A program made the translations under genes and the position numbers. Below, piece by piece: positions 45,530 through 54,950 of a stretch of 64,000 bases of DNA. The notes beneath the pieces were generated by a model. That model was not told the DNA's origin, ran no database searches, and saw only the letters and a list, made by a program, of their open reading frames with translations. The number at the start of each line of letters is the position of its first letter. Position 1 is the first letter of the stretch. The DNA comes from AP-15 sp963700185 (GTDB lineage Bacteria > Pseudomonadota > Alphaproteobacteria > ATCC43930 > CGMCC-115725), in the NCBI GenBank assembly GCA_963700185.1, contig CAVOWP010000012.1, positions 186,001 through 250,000 of the forward strand, written 5' to 3'.

Positions 45530-46771
45530 ATGTTTGTCATGTACTTCACAGAGCAGCCGATGTCGACCTACCCGGCCGATATCGGGCTTGAAGTCGGCCA
45601 TACCGCGCTGATGTTCTCGAACAAGCATTTCGATCCGGTCGCCGGCAGCCGGCTCTATAACGAATATCTTGAGCATTACATCTACGCCGAGGAGCAGGGC
45701 GTCGAAGGCTTCATGCTCAACGAGCACCACAACGCGCCGTTCTGCATGCAGGCGAAATGCAACATCTTTGCCTCGATCCTCGCAGCGGTGACCAAAAAGG
45801 CGAAGATCGTCTTGCTCGGCAATCCGCTGCCCTTGGCCGAGAACCCGGTCAGGCTCGCCGAGGAATTGTCGATGATCGACATGATCTCGAAGGGCCGCCT
45901 GGTCCCCGGCATCGTGCGCGGCGGTGGCCAGGAGTCGCTCGCCGCCGGCGTCAACCCGGCCTACAACCGCGAGCGCTTCCAGGAGGCGCATGATCTGATC
46001 GTCGCCGCCTGGACGCGCCAGGGGCCGTTCCGCTGGGAGGGCACGCATTACCAGCACCGCGTCGTCAACCCGTGGGCGGTGCCGTTGCAGAAGCCCTATC
46101 CGCGCATTTGGGTCCCCGGCGTCCTGAGCCAGGAGACGATCATCTGGGCGGCGCAGCAGCGCTATCCCTACATCGCGCTCAACACCTCGATCGAGGCGAC
46201 CAAGAAGATCTGGGAGCTGTACGACAAGGTCGCGCTCGAGACCGGCTACGAGGCGGGCCCCGAGAACCGCGGCTACCTGCAGCAGGTGCATGTCTCCGAC
46301 AGCGAGGAAAAGGCCGAGAAGAACGCCCGCCAGTTCCTGTGGATGCAGGGCGAGTTCACTGGCCTAGCGCACCCGGTGTGGTCGAACCCGTCGGGCTATT
46401 TCTCGCCGACGCTGCGCCGCAACTTCGTCGAGTTCGCGGTCGGGCGCGCCGAGAACCCGCGCGGGCGCCCGACTTTTGACCAGCAGGTTGCCGACGGGCG
46501 CGTCTTCTTCGGCACGCCAAAGACGGTCATCCCCAAATTGCGCCGCGTGCTCGAAGAGACCCGGCCGAGCATTTACGGCATCTGGGGCAATGACGGCACG
46601 GTCAGCAACGAGGATGCGCGGACCTGCATCCGCCTCCTCGGCCAGGAGGTCATGCCGGCGATGCGCGAGATCGGCAAGGAATTGGGCCTCAAAGACCCGT
46701 TCGAAACCAACGCCCCGGTGCATCTGCGCTACTCGACCGACCTGAAGCAAATGCCGCAAGCCGCGGAGTAG
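45530..46771 (+). CDS. Luciferase-like (LLM class) flavin-dependent monooxygenase
   Basis: A 413-residue TIM-barrel enzyme using reduced FMN or F420 to insert oxygen. Bacterial-luciferase-family features: FMLNEHHNAPFCMQAKCNIF with the conserved EHH, KIVLLGNPLPLAENPVRLAE, ELSMIDMISKGRLVPGIVRG and FFGTPKTVIPKLRRVLEETR. The ATG at 45530 follows AAGGAGGAAGCC and starts the usual FVMYFTEQPM N-terminus; the frame is open upstream through the hydrolase gene. It forms a likely operon with the hydrolase before and the MFS transporter after, suggesting uptake and oxidation of one substrate. Confidence 0.87.
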   Translation: MFVMYFTEQPMSTYPADIGLEVGHTALMFSNKHFDPVAGSRLYNEYLEHYIYAEEQGVEGFMLNEHHNAPFCMQAKCNIFASILAAVTKKAKIVLLGNPLPLAENPVRLAEELSMIDMISKGRLVPGIVRGGGQESLAAGVNPAYNRERFQEAHDLIVAAWTRQGPFRWEGTHYQHRVVNPWAVPLQKPYPRIWVPGVLSQETIIWAAQQRYPYIALNTSIEATKKIWELYDKVALETGYEAGPENRGYLQQVHVSDSEEKAEKNARQFLWMQGEFTGLAHPVWSNPSGYFSPTLRRNFVEFAVGRAENPRGRPTFDQQVADGRVFFGTPKTVIPKLRRVLEETRPSIYGIWGNDGTVSNEDARTCIRLLGQEVMPAMREIGKELGLKDPFETNAPVHLRYSTDLKQMPQAAE

Positions 46772-46833
46772 GGCAGGGGGCCGGCGGTTCAGCATTGGCT
46801 GAACCGCCGCTGTTCAGGGAGGACGCATCGACG

Positions 46834-48112
46834 ATGAGGACAGCCGTCGGGCCCGCAGCGGACGCCAATTCCCTGGTGGAAGGAGCCGACGAAGGACCAG
46901 TGGTACGCCTGGGTGGCCTCCTGGCTCGGCTGGACGTTGGATGCGTTCGACTTCACGATGTTCCTGCTGATCATGGTGCCGATCTCGCAGGAATTCGGCG
47001 TGCCGCTGACCGAGGTCGCGTTTTTGCTCAGCGTCACCTTGTGGCTGCGGCTGGTCGGCGCGGTCGGCTCGGGATGGCTCGCCGACCGGATCGGGCGCAA
47101 AACGCCGCTGATGATCTCGATCCTGTGGTATTCGATCTGCAACTTCATCGCCGGCTTCTCGCCGACGTTTTGGTTTCTGTTTCTGTTCCGCGCGCTGTTG
47201 GGCATCGGCATGGGCGCCGAATGGCCGGCCGGCGCGGCTCTCGCGATGGAGTCCTGGCCGGCGCGGTCGCGGGGGTTCATGAGCGGGATGCTGCAGGGCT
47301 CGTGGAGCCTCGGGTTCCTCCTCGCCAGCCTGATCTATGGGCTGGCGTTCAACGCAATCGGCTGGCGCGGGTTGCTGATGATCGGGGTCCTTCCGGCCCT
47401 TTCGGTCGTCTATGTGCGCTTCTTCGTCAAGGAGCCGCCGGTCTGGCAGGAGAACCGCCGGCGCCAGCGCGCCGAGAAGCGGGAGGTGCACGCTCCGCTG
47501 TTCAACATCTTCAAGCCGGGCCTGCTCGGCAACACCTTGACCGCGTGCTGGTGGATGGCGAGCAGTTTCCTCGTCTACTATTCGATCAACGCGTTGTTCG
47601 CGACGCATCTGCAGAAGGATCTGAATTTGAGCCCGGCGCTGGTCGCGACACCGGTGGCATTGGCGAACCTCGCGGCATTTCTCGCGCAAGGCTTCTGGGG
47701 CTGGTTCGCCGATCGCTTCGGCCGCCGCTGGTCGATGATCATCCCTGCGGCGATCGCGATCTTTGTCGCCCCTCTCTATCTGCTGACCACAGACTTCACC
47801 TGGATCGCCGTCGGCTTCGTCCTGCAAGGCTTCTTCGGCCAGGCGATCTATGGCCAGAACCCCGCCTATCTTTCCGAGCGCTTCCCGACCGAGGTGCGGG
47901 CGACGGCAAGCGCCTTCTGCTATCACCAGGGAGCGATCTTCGGCGGCTTTGTCCCGCTGGTGCTGACCTGGTTCGCCAGCCATTACGGTCTCGGCTTCGC
48001 GATCCCGATGCTGATCGGCACCTGCGTCGGAGCGGCGAGCTTTGTGATTGCGCTGCTGCTCGGACCGGAGACCAAGGGAAAGGTCCTCATGCCGGATCTG
48101 GTCGTCGCCTGA
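46834..48112 (+). CDS. MFS transporter, aromatic-acid/sialate:proton symporter type (frameshift near 46872)
   Basis: A 12-helix major facilitator of about 425 residues. Loop 2-3 carries the MFS signature GSGWLADRIGRKTPL, repeated in the second half as GWFADRFGRRWSM; WASWLGWTLDAFDFTMFLL-like helix 1 with the DAFDF motif is typical of the AAHS and NanT subfamilies. The N-terminus MRTAVGPAADA is joined to IPWWKEPTKDQWYAWV by removing one A near 46872; otherwise translation would have to begin inside the first helix region at 46913. The substrate is probably an organic or aromatic acid. Confidence 0.85.
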
Positions 48113-48548
48113 TTGCGATGGACATACGCCACCCGGGCAGTTTGCTGGGCGCCTCTGCTCACTCTCGCGGTGGGGGCGCCGGTCAATGCGCAATCACCCG
48201 CACCGTCTGCGAACGCAACGAGCGCCTTCGACGGGACGTATGTCGGGGTTTCCGCGGAGAACAACAGTCGCGGGAACACTCTCGCGGGGACGGCGGGCCG
48301 ACACGCAGGGCTATGCCGCGAGCCAAGGCGCTTTGACGATTTCGAGCACCGGCGAGTATGACGATCAGCAACGGTCGACGCACGGTCAGGTGGGGCGATC
48401 GACGGTCGAGGGAAATGCGCTCCCGACGGATCCTGACATGACACCGGCTACGGCCAAAGGTTCGATGGCCGATCGATGGCGCAGCAGATCAAGGGTCAGC
48501 TCGTCGGAAACTGCGCCTACAGCTTTGACGTGGCGAAAGCAGGGCTGA
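48113..48548 (+). pseudogene. Small secreted protein, multiply frameshifted
   Basis: A signal-peptide-like start (LLTLAVGAPVNAQSP) is followed by FDGTYVGVSAENNS. Other frames then supply GYAASQGALTISSTGEYDDQ, MAQQIKGQLVGNCAYSF and finally WRKQG with a TGA at 48546-48548. This order matches small secreted proteins with an FDGTY...V...G...I-x-G-x-I-x-G-x-CAY-x-F pattern common in Bradyrhizobium-like bacteria. Three or more indels are required. The first codon appears to be TTG. It may be a true pseudogene or another victim of sequence error. Confidence 0.45.
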
Positions 48549-50887
48549 CCGCCCACGCGTGGCGGGCGGTTCCCAGATCGACGAATAGCGCGCCACAGGC
48601 GTTCGGGGGTGGCGGGCATTTCGATGTGGCGGATGCCGAGCGGGGAGAGCGCGTCGACGAGGGCGTTGGCGACGGCGGGGAGGGCGCCGACATTGCCGGC
48701 TTCGCCGGCGCCCTTGACGCCGAGCGGGTTGGTCTTGGTCGGCACCGGGTTGCTGTCGCAATGGATCGCCGAGAGGTCGCCCGCCCGCGGCATCGCGTAA
48801 TCCATGAAGGAGCCGGTCAGCAGCTGACCCGAGGCGGGGTCGAAACGGATGTCCTCCATCAGCACCTGGCCCACGCCTTGCGCGATCCCGCCGCAGATCT
48901 GGCCCTCGAGCAATAGCGGGTTCATCACCGTGCCGACATCGTCGACGACGCTGTAGCGCAGGATCTCGACCTCGCCGGTCTCCTCGTCGATTTCCAGTTC
49001 GCAAATATGACAGCCGTTCGGGAAATTCTGCTCCTTGCAGCTGAAGGTCGCCCCGGCGATCAGGCCGAGGTCCATCCCGTCGGGCAGGTTCTGCGGGTTC
49101 AGCGACTCGCCGGCGATCTCGCCGATCGTCAATGTGCGGTTGGAGTGCGGCGTTGAAAAAAAGCCGTCGTCAAAACGGATCTCGCCGGCATCGGCGCCGA
49201 GGATCGAGGCAGCGATCGCAGTCGCCTTGGTGACGATCCTCTCGGTCGCGAGATGGACCGCCGACCCGCCGAGCGCCGCCGAACGCGAGCCGCCGGTGCC
49301 TTCACCGATCGCCACCTTCTCGGTATCGCCCTGAACGTAATGCACCTGGCTGGGATCGATGCCGAGCCGGTCGCAGAGCAGCTGCTTGTAGACGGTTTCG
49401 TGCCCTTGGCCCTGGGTGATCGAGCCCGACAGCAAGGTGACGGTGCCGGTGCGGTCGAAGCGGATTTCCGCCGCTTCGAACCCGCCTGCCGCGGCGCGCT
49501 CGATCGTGTTCGAGATGCCGAAGCCGCGCAATTTGCCGCGCCGCCGCGACTGCGCACGACGGTCCTCGAACCCGGCGAAATCGGCGAGGTCGAGCGCCAT
49601 GTCGAGGCCCTTCTCGAACTCGCCGCAATCATAGGTGAAGGTAAGGCCCGATTTGAACGGCATCGCCTCCGGCGCGATCATGTTGCGCCGGCGCAACTCG
49701 ATCGGGTCGATGCCGAGCTCGTCCGCGGCGAGATCGACCATCCGCTCGATCACATAAGCCGCTTCGGGGCGGCCGTTGCCGCGATAGGCCCGCATCGGGT
49801 TCGTGTTGGTGTAAACAGCGGTCACATCGGCATATACCGCCGGCGTGCGGTAGACCCCGGCCAACGTCCCGAGATTGGCGACAAACGCATTCGAGCCGGC
49901 CTGCGGATAAGCGCCGACCGCCGCGATCGTGCGGACGCGCAGCCCGAGAAAATGACCCTCGGCGTCGAGCGCCAGCTCGGCCTCGGTGATGTTGTCGCGG
50001 GCCTGCGCATCGCCGAGGAAGGACTCGGCGCGCGTGCTCGTCCATTTGACCGGCCGGCCGGTTAGCTTGGAGGCGAGCAACACCAGTGCGACCTCGTTGT
50101 AGATCGCCGACTTCATGCCGAAGCTGCCGCCGATGTCGCCGGCGACGACGCGCACCTTGCTTTCCGGGACCTTGAGGATCTGCCGGGCCAGTTCCGAGCG
50201 ATAGGCGTGCGTGCGCTGCAGGGTGGTATAGATCGTGTAATGGTCGGCCGCAGGGTTGTAGTCGCCGATACAACCCCGCGGCTCCATCGTGGCCGCGGTC
50301 ACCCGGTTGATGACGAATTTGTGCCGGACGACGTGCGCGGCATGGGCGAAGGCGGCGTCGGTCGCCGCCTTGTCGCCTTCGAGATAGACAAAAGAGATGT
50401 TGTCGGGGCAGTCGTCCCAGACCCGCGGTGCGCCGGGCTCCATCGCATCAGCGGTCGAGACGATCGCCGGCATCGGCTCGTATTCGACCACGATCAGTTC
50501 GGCCGCGTCCGCCGCCTGATGGGCGCTCTCGGCAACCACAAAAGCAACGTAATCCCCGACCCAGCGCACCCGGTCCTTGACCAATGCCGGGTAGCGCGGC
50601 CGATAGGCAGGCGAACCGTCGCGCCGCTTGTTGCCGGTCGCCGAGGGCAAGTCACCCCAACCCGATCCTTCCCAATCCGCCCCGGTCAGCACCGCGAGCA
50701 CGCCCGGCGCGGCCTTGGCGGCGGTCGCGTCGATCGATCGGATCCGGGCCTGCGCATGCGGCGAGCGCAACACATAGCCAAACACCATCCGCGGCAACAC
50801 CATGTCGTCGACATATCGCCCGCCGCCGCGCAACAGCCGCGGATCCTCGAACCGCGGCACCGCCTGCCCCAACGCAAATTCCCCCAT
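48386..50887 (-). CDS. Xanthine dehydrogenase-family molybdopterin-binding large subunit
   Basis: Second CoxL/XDH-type large subunit in the window, in one frame. Features: GQAVPRFEDPRLLRGGGRYV at the start, GDIGGSFGMKSAIYNE cofactor loop, the form II active-site loop NPMRAYRGNGRPEAAYVIER, GQGHETVYKQLLCDRLG and the catalytic Glu in NPLGVKGAGEAGNVGA. The usual C-terminus (PATPERLWRAIR) is reached near 48575; the roughly 60 residues beyond it run antisense through the convergent secreted gene and probably reflect a lost stop. The start at 50887 follows GGGAGG; in-frame starts at 50890 and 50893 are alternatives. No small or medium subunit is adjacent. Confidence 0.87.
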   Translation of the reverse strand: MGEFALGQAVPRFEDPRLLRGGGRYVDDMVLPRMVFGYVLRSPHAQARIRSIDATAAKAAPGVLAVLTGADWEGSGWGDLPSATGNKRRDGSPAYRPRYPALVKDRVRWVGDYVAFVVAESAHQAADAAELIVVEYEPMPAIVSTADAMEPGAPRVWDDCPDNISFVYLEGDKAATDAAFAHAAHVVRHKFVINRVTAATMEPRGCIGDYNPAADHYTIYTTLQRTHAYRSELARQILKVPESKVRVVAGDIGGSFGMKSAIYNEVALVLLASKLTGRPVKWTSTRAESFLGDAQARDNITEAELALDAEGHFLGLRVRTIAAVGAYPQAGSNAFVANLGTLAGVYRTPAVYADVTAVYTNTNPMRAYRGNGRPEAAYVIERMVDLAADELGIDPIELRRRNMIAPEAMPFKSGLTFTYDCGEFEKGLDMALDLADFAGFEDRRAQSRRRGKLRGFGISNTIERAAAGGFEAAEIRFDRTGTVTLLSGSITQGQGHETVYKQLLCDRLGIDPSQVHYVQGDTEKVAIGEGTGGSRSAALGGSAVHLATERIVTKATAIAASILGADAGEIRFDDGFFSTPHSNRTLTIGEIAGESLNPQNLPDGMDLGLIAGATFSCKEQNFPNGCHICELEIDEETGEVEILRYSVVDDVGTVMNPLLLEGQICGGIAQGVGQVLMEDIRFDPASGQLLTGSFMDYAMPRAGDLSAIHCDSNPVPTKTNPLGVKGAGEAGNVGALPAVANALVDALSPLGIRHIEMPATPERLWRAIRRSGNRPPRVGGQPCFRHVKAVGAVSDELTLDLLRHRSAIEPLAVAGVMSGSVGSAFPSTVDRPT
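48548..48570. terminator. Hairpin between convergent genes
   Basis: ACCGCCC and GGGCGGT form a perfect 7-bp stem with a 9-nt loop at the junction of the rightward secreted gene and the probable true end of the leftward molybdenum hydroxylase. No T-run, so weak evidence for a bidirectional terminator. Confidence 0.35.
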
Positions 50888-51040
50888 CATCACCCTCCCG
50901 ACCGTCCCGCAAGCAACTGAACCCGCCGATCGTAATCCCGCGCTCCCAGAACGTCATGCTCGATTGACCGGAGGATCGCAACAAGGCGGAGTTTACCGGC
51001 TTACTCGATGTCGCGAAAATTTATGGTCCGAGCAGTGACA

Positions 51041-51060
51041 AGTGTGAGCAAGCTCACACT
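51041..51060 (+). promoter_or_regulatory. CRP/FNR-type operator, exact TGTGA-N6-TCACA
   Basis: AGTGTGAGC-AA-GCTCACACT is a perfect 9-bp inverted repeat that contains TGTGA-N6-TCACA, the CRP consensus. A TAAGAT -10-like box lies at 51083-51088, so the operator centre would fall about 45 bp upstream of the start point, close to the class II activator position. The TPR gene begins at 51136. Confidence 0.6.
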
Positions 51061-51135
51061 CACATCGACCGGGGATCATGATTAAGATGTGGTGCCCGAT
51101 CCAAGCGCCGAGCTTCGGCATTGAAGGAGATCCCG

Positions 51136-52776
51136 ATGAAACGAAATCACCTTCCCCTGATCTTGGTCACAGCGGCGCTAGTCGGATTTTCGCATTTGCC
51201 TGTTGCGCGCGCGGAGACCGGTGACAAACCCGCTGCTGCGGCAAAGAGCAGCGAGGTCGAGTTCCCGATTTCCTGCAGCGCCGCGGCGCAGAAAAAGTTC
51301 AACCAGGCCGTCTGGATCTTGCACTCCTTCTGGTACGAGGAGGCGGTCAAGGCCTTTACCGCAGTCACCGAGGCCGAACCCGATTGCGCGATGGGCTATT
51401 GGGGCATCGCGATGAGCCATTGGTATCCGCTGTGGTACCCGCCCAACGCGGCGGCGCTGAAGGCGGGGTCGGAGGCCGTCGAGAAGGCGGTGGCCGCAAA
51501 GCAGAAGACCGATCGCGAGGGCGATTACATCGCGGCGATCGCGGCCTTTTATCGGGACAACGACAAGGTCGATCACCGCACGCGCGCCGTCGCCTACGAA
51601 AAGGCCATGGAGCAGGTGCACCTGCGCTACCCCGATGATCGGGAAGGCGGCGTGTTTTATTCCCTCGCCCTGGTTGCGACCGCGCCACCGACCGACAAGA
51701 CCTATGCCAATCAGAAAAAGGCACGCGCGATCCTAGAGGCAGTACGGGCGGAGCTGCCCAACCATCCGGGGGTCGCGCATTACCTGATCCACGCCAACGA
51801 CTCGGCGGAAATGGCCGAAGACGGGCTGACGGCGGCGCTGTGCTATGCCGACATCGCGCCGGCGGTGCCGCATGCGCTGCACATGCCGTCGCATATCTTT
51901 ACCCGTCTGGGAATGTGGCGGCAATCGGTCGATGCCAACCGAGCGGCGACCGCTGCCGGACTCGCCTATGTCAGGGAGGAGCTCGGCCCCGACGCCTTCA
52001 ATGGCGAGGCCGTCCACTCGATGGACTATATGGAATACGCTTATTTGCAGATGGGTCAGGACCGCGACGCAAAGCGGGTCGTCGACGAGCTGCTGACTTT
52101 CAGGCGAGCCAATGTGCCGAACCTGCCGATGGCCTATGCCATCGCGGCGATGCCGGCGCGTTATGCGGTCGAACGCCGGAACTGGTCGGAGGCCGCCGCC
52201 CTCACCGCGCCGCCGATGCCGTTTCCCTGGGAGCGCTTCCCATGGGCGGAGGCGATGATCTCGTTCACGCGGGCGCTGGGTGCGGCTCATACCGGGGACA
52301 CGGCGGCCGCCGAGGCCGAAATCGCCAAGCTTCAATCCTTGAAGCAGAAGCTCGATCAGGCCAAGGATGATTACTGGGCCAAGCAGGTCGAGGTCCAGCG
52401 ACTGGCCGCCTCCGGGATCCTGGCGCGCGCCAAGGGCAATGATAAAGAGGCCGTCGAGCTGGTGCGAGCAGCCGCCGATCTCGACGCCTCGATGGACAAA
52501 CACCCGGCGACCCCGGCCGAGGTCGTGCCGGCCCGTGAATTGCTCGCCGACCTGCTGCTCGAGGTCAATGACCCGACCGCAGCTCTGAAGGAATACGAGC
52601 AAACGGTGCGCGCCGAGCGCAACCGCTTCCGCAGCCTCCTCGGGGTCGCCCGCGCTGCCAAGCAGACCGGCGATACGGCGAAGGCGCGCGAGGCCTACGG
52701 CAAGCTCGTCACATTGGCAAGCGCCGACTCCGACCGCCCGGAACTGGCCGAAGCCAAGGCCTTCCTGGCCAATTAG
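51136..52776 (+). CDS. Secreted TPR-repeat protein
   Basis: 546 residues with a cleavable signal peptide (LILVTAALVGFSHLPVARAE). Helical TPR-like repeats run throughout, for example AVWILHSFWYEEAVKAFTAV, TEAEPDCAMGYWGIAMSHWY, and near the end DPTAALKEYEQTVRAERNRF with SLLGVARAAKQTGDTAKARE. The central part, with HALHMPSHIFTRLGMWRQSV, is conserved in a family of periplasmic TPR proteins of unknown role. The start at 51136 follows GAAGGAGATCCCG. It sits behind the CRP-type site, so expression probably depends on a CRP/FNR-family regulator. Confidence 0.8.
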   Translation: MKRNHLPLILVTAALVGFSHLPVARAETGDKPAAAAKSSEVEFPISCSAAAQKKFNQAVWILHSFWYEEAVKAFTAVTEAEPDCAMGYWGIAMSHWYPLWYPPNAAALKAGSEAVEKAVAAKQKTDREGDYIAAIAAFYRDNDKVDHRTRAVAYEKAMEQVHLRYPDDREGGVFYSLALVATAPPTDKTYANQKKARAILEAVRAELPNHPGVAHYLIHANDSAEMAEDGLTAALCYADIAPAVPHALHMPSHIFTRLGMWRQSVDANRAATAAGLAYVREELGPDAFNGEAVHSMDYMEYAYLQMGQDRDAKRVVDELLTFRRANVPNLPMAYAIAAMPARYAVERRNWSEAAALTAPPMPFPWERFPWAEAMISFTRALGAAHTGDTAAAEAEIAKLQSLKQKLDQAKDDYWAKQVEVQRLAASGILARAKGNDKEAVELVRAAADLDASMDKHPATPAEVVPARELLADLLLEVNDPTAALKEYEQTVRAERNRFRSLLGVARAAKQTGDTAKAREAYGKLVTLASADSDRPELAEAKAFLAN

Positions 52777-53357
52777 CAGGTAGGGGCTCGATCCGGGTAA
52801 TTATGGATTTTGCCATCAAACGCGAAGGAGGTGGTGTCGAGCACGAGGTACGAGGGCAGACCCAGAGATGACCACAGGTCATAGGGCGCGATTGGATTGT
52901 GGTGCGCCACAAAGAGGCTGAGCACCGTCCCATGCGTCACGATGGCCGAAGCGTTGCCATGAGCTTTTGAGGCGATATTGCGGATCGATTGGGCGAAGCG
53001 CCGAAGCGCGCCGTTTGCCGTTTCGTTGCCGATCACGGTTCGGTCCGGTTGTGCGAAGAATTCGCGCAGACGCCGCTGCAGTACGTCAGGTCCTACGAAG
53101 CCCATCCCGGTTCGGTCGTTCTCGTGAAGATCTCGGCAAGGCTCGACCGCCAGACCGATTTTCACTGCCACAAGCGCGGCAGTCTCCAACGCCTTCGGCT
53201 CGAGGCTCGAATAAAGGCGCGTCACCCCTTGCGCCGTCAGCTCGTCGGTCAGCCAATCGCAACGGCGGCATCCCTCTTCAGCGAGCACCCAGCGATGCGA
53301 GACGACCCGCGGAACGATCTGGGGCGACGCATGCTTGACGAGGATCAGCTTTGCCAT
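52773..53357 (-). CDS. Histidine phosphatase superfamily protein
   Basis: 194 residues, branch 1 histidine phosphatase (PGAM/SixA/CobC-like). The phosphohistidine motif at the N-terminus is ILVKHASPQI, with Lys-His-Ala replacing the usual Arg-His-Gly; the second Arg/Glu region is YSSLEPKALETAALVAVKIG and the second His is in AIVTHGTVLSLFVAHHN. The change of the motif Arg to Lys could weaken phosphate binding, though such variants occur. It converges with the TPR gene, overlapping by 4 bp. Substrate unknown. Confidence 0.8.
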   Translation of the reverse strand: MAKLILVKHASPQIVPRVVSHRWVLAEEGCRRCDWLTDELTAQGVTRLYSSLEPKALETAALVAVKIGLAVEPCRDLHENDRTGMGFVGPDVLQRRLREFFAQPDRTVIGNETANGALRRFAQSIRNIASKAHGNASAIVTHGTVLSLFVAHHNPIAPYDLWSSLGLPSYLVLDTTSFAFDGKIHNYPDRAPTC

Positions 53358-53407
53358 GCCGGCACCCCGCAGTGTCCATTATTCCAAAGCGAGAGCCCCT
53401 GCTGTTT

Positions 53408-53552
53408 TCCCTCACCACCCTTTCAGGAGGGAGAGGGAGGGCACCACGCCGGAGGCGTGGGAAGGCGAGGTGGGCGGCGCCGCTGTCGGAAACTGGCGAT
53501 GCCCCACCTCACCCCGACCCTCTCCGCCCCTGGGGGCGGAGAGGGAGAAGCT
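53408..53552. repeat. Dispersed CCCTCTCC-type repeat with strong hairpin
   Basis: A non-coding block of G/C-rich palindromes between the phosphatase and the amidohydrolase. At 53517-53544 CCCTCTCCGCCCC and GGGGCGGAGAGGG form a perfect 13-bp stem around a 2-nt loop, just past the amidohydrolase stop, so it can also end that operon. An inner CCACGCC/GGCGTGG stem is near 53442. The same kind of repeat occurs at 61038-61110. Confidence 0.65.
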
Positions 53553-54728
53553 TCAGGCGTCGAGGTTAAAGAATTCGACGGCGTTGCCGGCCCAGATCTT
53601 GCGCTTGTCGGCTTCCGGGATGTCGGCGTAGATTTTGTCGATGATCGGCCGGGAATTGGGCCATTCGTTCTCGATATGCGGAAAATCCGTCGCGAACATG
53701 ATGCGGTCGACGCCGACATGTTGGCGTTCCTCGATCGCGACGCGCTCGTATTGCACGCTGAAGTAGACGTGCTCGCGCACATAGTGGCTCGGTAATTCCT
53801 TGAGCGGCTTGAAGCCGAGATATTCCTGCGCCCAGCCTAGGTGGCGCTGGTACCACAGATCCATGTGCTCGAGCCAGAACGGGACCCAGCCGAGGCGGGT
53901 CTCGGCAAAGAAAATCTTCAGCTTCGGATGACGCTCGAACACGCCGGCTAATACCATCTGCGCAATGCTGACCGACGGCGCCAGTCCGAAGTTGCACAGC
54001 CATTCGAGGAAAGGCCGCCGCAGCCTTTGCATGATTACCGGATCTTCCTTCGGATACTTGAAGGTCGGCTGCGTTGCCCGGGCGCCAGTGCGGTAGAACT
54101 GCACATGGACGGTGACCGGCATCTCCATATCCACGGCTGCAGCCCAGAACTTGTCGTCCTCGGGTGTCGGATAGCCTTTGGCGCTCGGCAACGCCCCCAA
54201 TAGGATCCCTTTGAGGCCGAGCTTTTTGCAATGCTTCATTTCGGCGATCGCATCGTCGACATTGGTGATCGGAATGACGCCCATGCCGATCAGACGATCG
54301 GGGGCCACAGCGCAATATTCTTCGGCGAGCCAGTCGTTATACCCGCGGATCACCGCCTTGTAGACCTCGTCATGCGCGATGTTGCGCCAGAAGACGGGCC
54401 CCGCGACCATCGCCGCGAACAATACTTCGGCGTCCATACCGTCCTGGTCCTGCTCCCGGACGCGCTGCTCGGGCGAGCCGGTCCCGGCGGCGTCGGCGAC
54501 CTTGAGGCCAAAGGGTTGCCAGGTCCCTTCGGCGCGGCCGGCGCGCAGATCCAGGAAGTTCGCCTCCAACAATGGCTGCCCCTCGATCATCAGCGCATCG
54601 CCGCCATCGGGCAGATGCACCGTGTGCGGCGCGCGGTCGCGGTATTTTTCCGGCACCCGATGGACCCAGCGCTCCGGCGGCACTTCGAGATGCCCATCGG
54701 CCGACATCAAGTTGTATTGCCGCGCCAT
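53553..54728 (-). CDS. Amidohydrolase 2 / ACMSD-like metal-dependent hydrolase
   Basis: 391 residues. The family start SADGHLEVPPERWVHRVPEK holds the first metal-ligand position (DGH in place of DxHxH); VHVQFYRTG has the middle His, PKLKIFFAETRLGWVPFWLE the next strand, and MFATDFPHIENEWPNS the catalytic Asp. Such enzymes hydrolyse or decarboxylate ring-cleavage products. GGAGGAGGATGAG precedes the ATG at 54728, where the upstream ferredoxin stop also lies, so translation is coupled. As last gene of the LigB/diiron block it is a good candidate for the final step on a ring-fission product. Confidence 0.87.
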   Translation of the reverse strand: MARQYNLMSADGHLEVPPERWVHRVPEKYRDRAPHTVHLPDGGDALMIEGQPLLEANFLDLRAGRAEGTWQPFGLKVADAAGTGSPEQRVREQDQDGMDAEVLFAAMVAGPVFWRNIAHDEVYKAVIRGYNDWLAEEYCAVAPDRLIGMGVIPITNVDDAIAEMKHCKKLGLKGILLGALPSAKGYPTPEDDKFWAAAVDMEMPVTVHVQFYRTGARATQPTFKYPKEDPVIMQRLRRPFLEWLCNFGLAPSVSIAQMVLAGVFERHPKLKIFFAETRLGWVPFWLEHMDLWYQRHLGWAQEYLGFKPLKELPSHYVREHVYFSVQYERVAIEERQHVGVDRIMFATDFPHIENEWPNSRPIIDKIYADIPEADKRKIWAGNAVEFFNLDA

Positions 54729-54729
54729 C

Positions 54730-54936
54730 TCATCCTCCTCCTATCAGCCCATATTGCACCAGGGCACCGGGAGCCGGGCAGTATTCCAGACACTCGCCGC
54801 AGCCGGTGCATTTCATTTCCTGTACTTCGTAAAGATGTCGCGGCTCCAGCAATGTCGGGCGGATCGCCAATTCCGGGCAGACCTCGCGGCAGAGGCCGCA
54901 GGAATTGCACGGCGGGAACTCGATCCTGACTTTCAT
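54730..54936 (-). CDS. Small 2x[4Fe-4S] ferredoxin
   Basis: A 68-residue ferredoxin with two CxxCxxCxxxCP sets: CNSCGLCREVCPE and CTGCGECLEYCPA, giving two [4Fe-4S] clusters. No extra domains. It ends 1 bp before the amidohydrolase start and follows the second diiron-like gene after a 100-bp palindromic repeat. It is likely to feed electrons to one of the neighbouring diiron-like proteins. Confidence 0.9.
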   Translation of the reverse strand: MKVRIEFPPCNSCGLCREVCPELAIRPTLLEPRHLYEVQEMKCTGCGECLEYCPAPGALVQYGLIGGG

Positions 54937-54950
54937 CGCTGCTTTACGCC

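Noticed and set aside
46814..48193. 459-codon minus-strand frame
   Set aside because: Antisense shadow of the MFS transporter, extremely rich in Arg/Glu/Gln with no motif.
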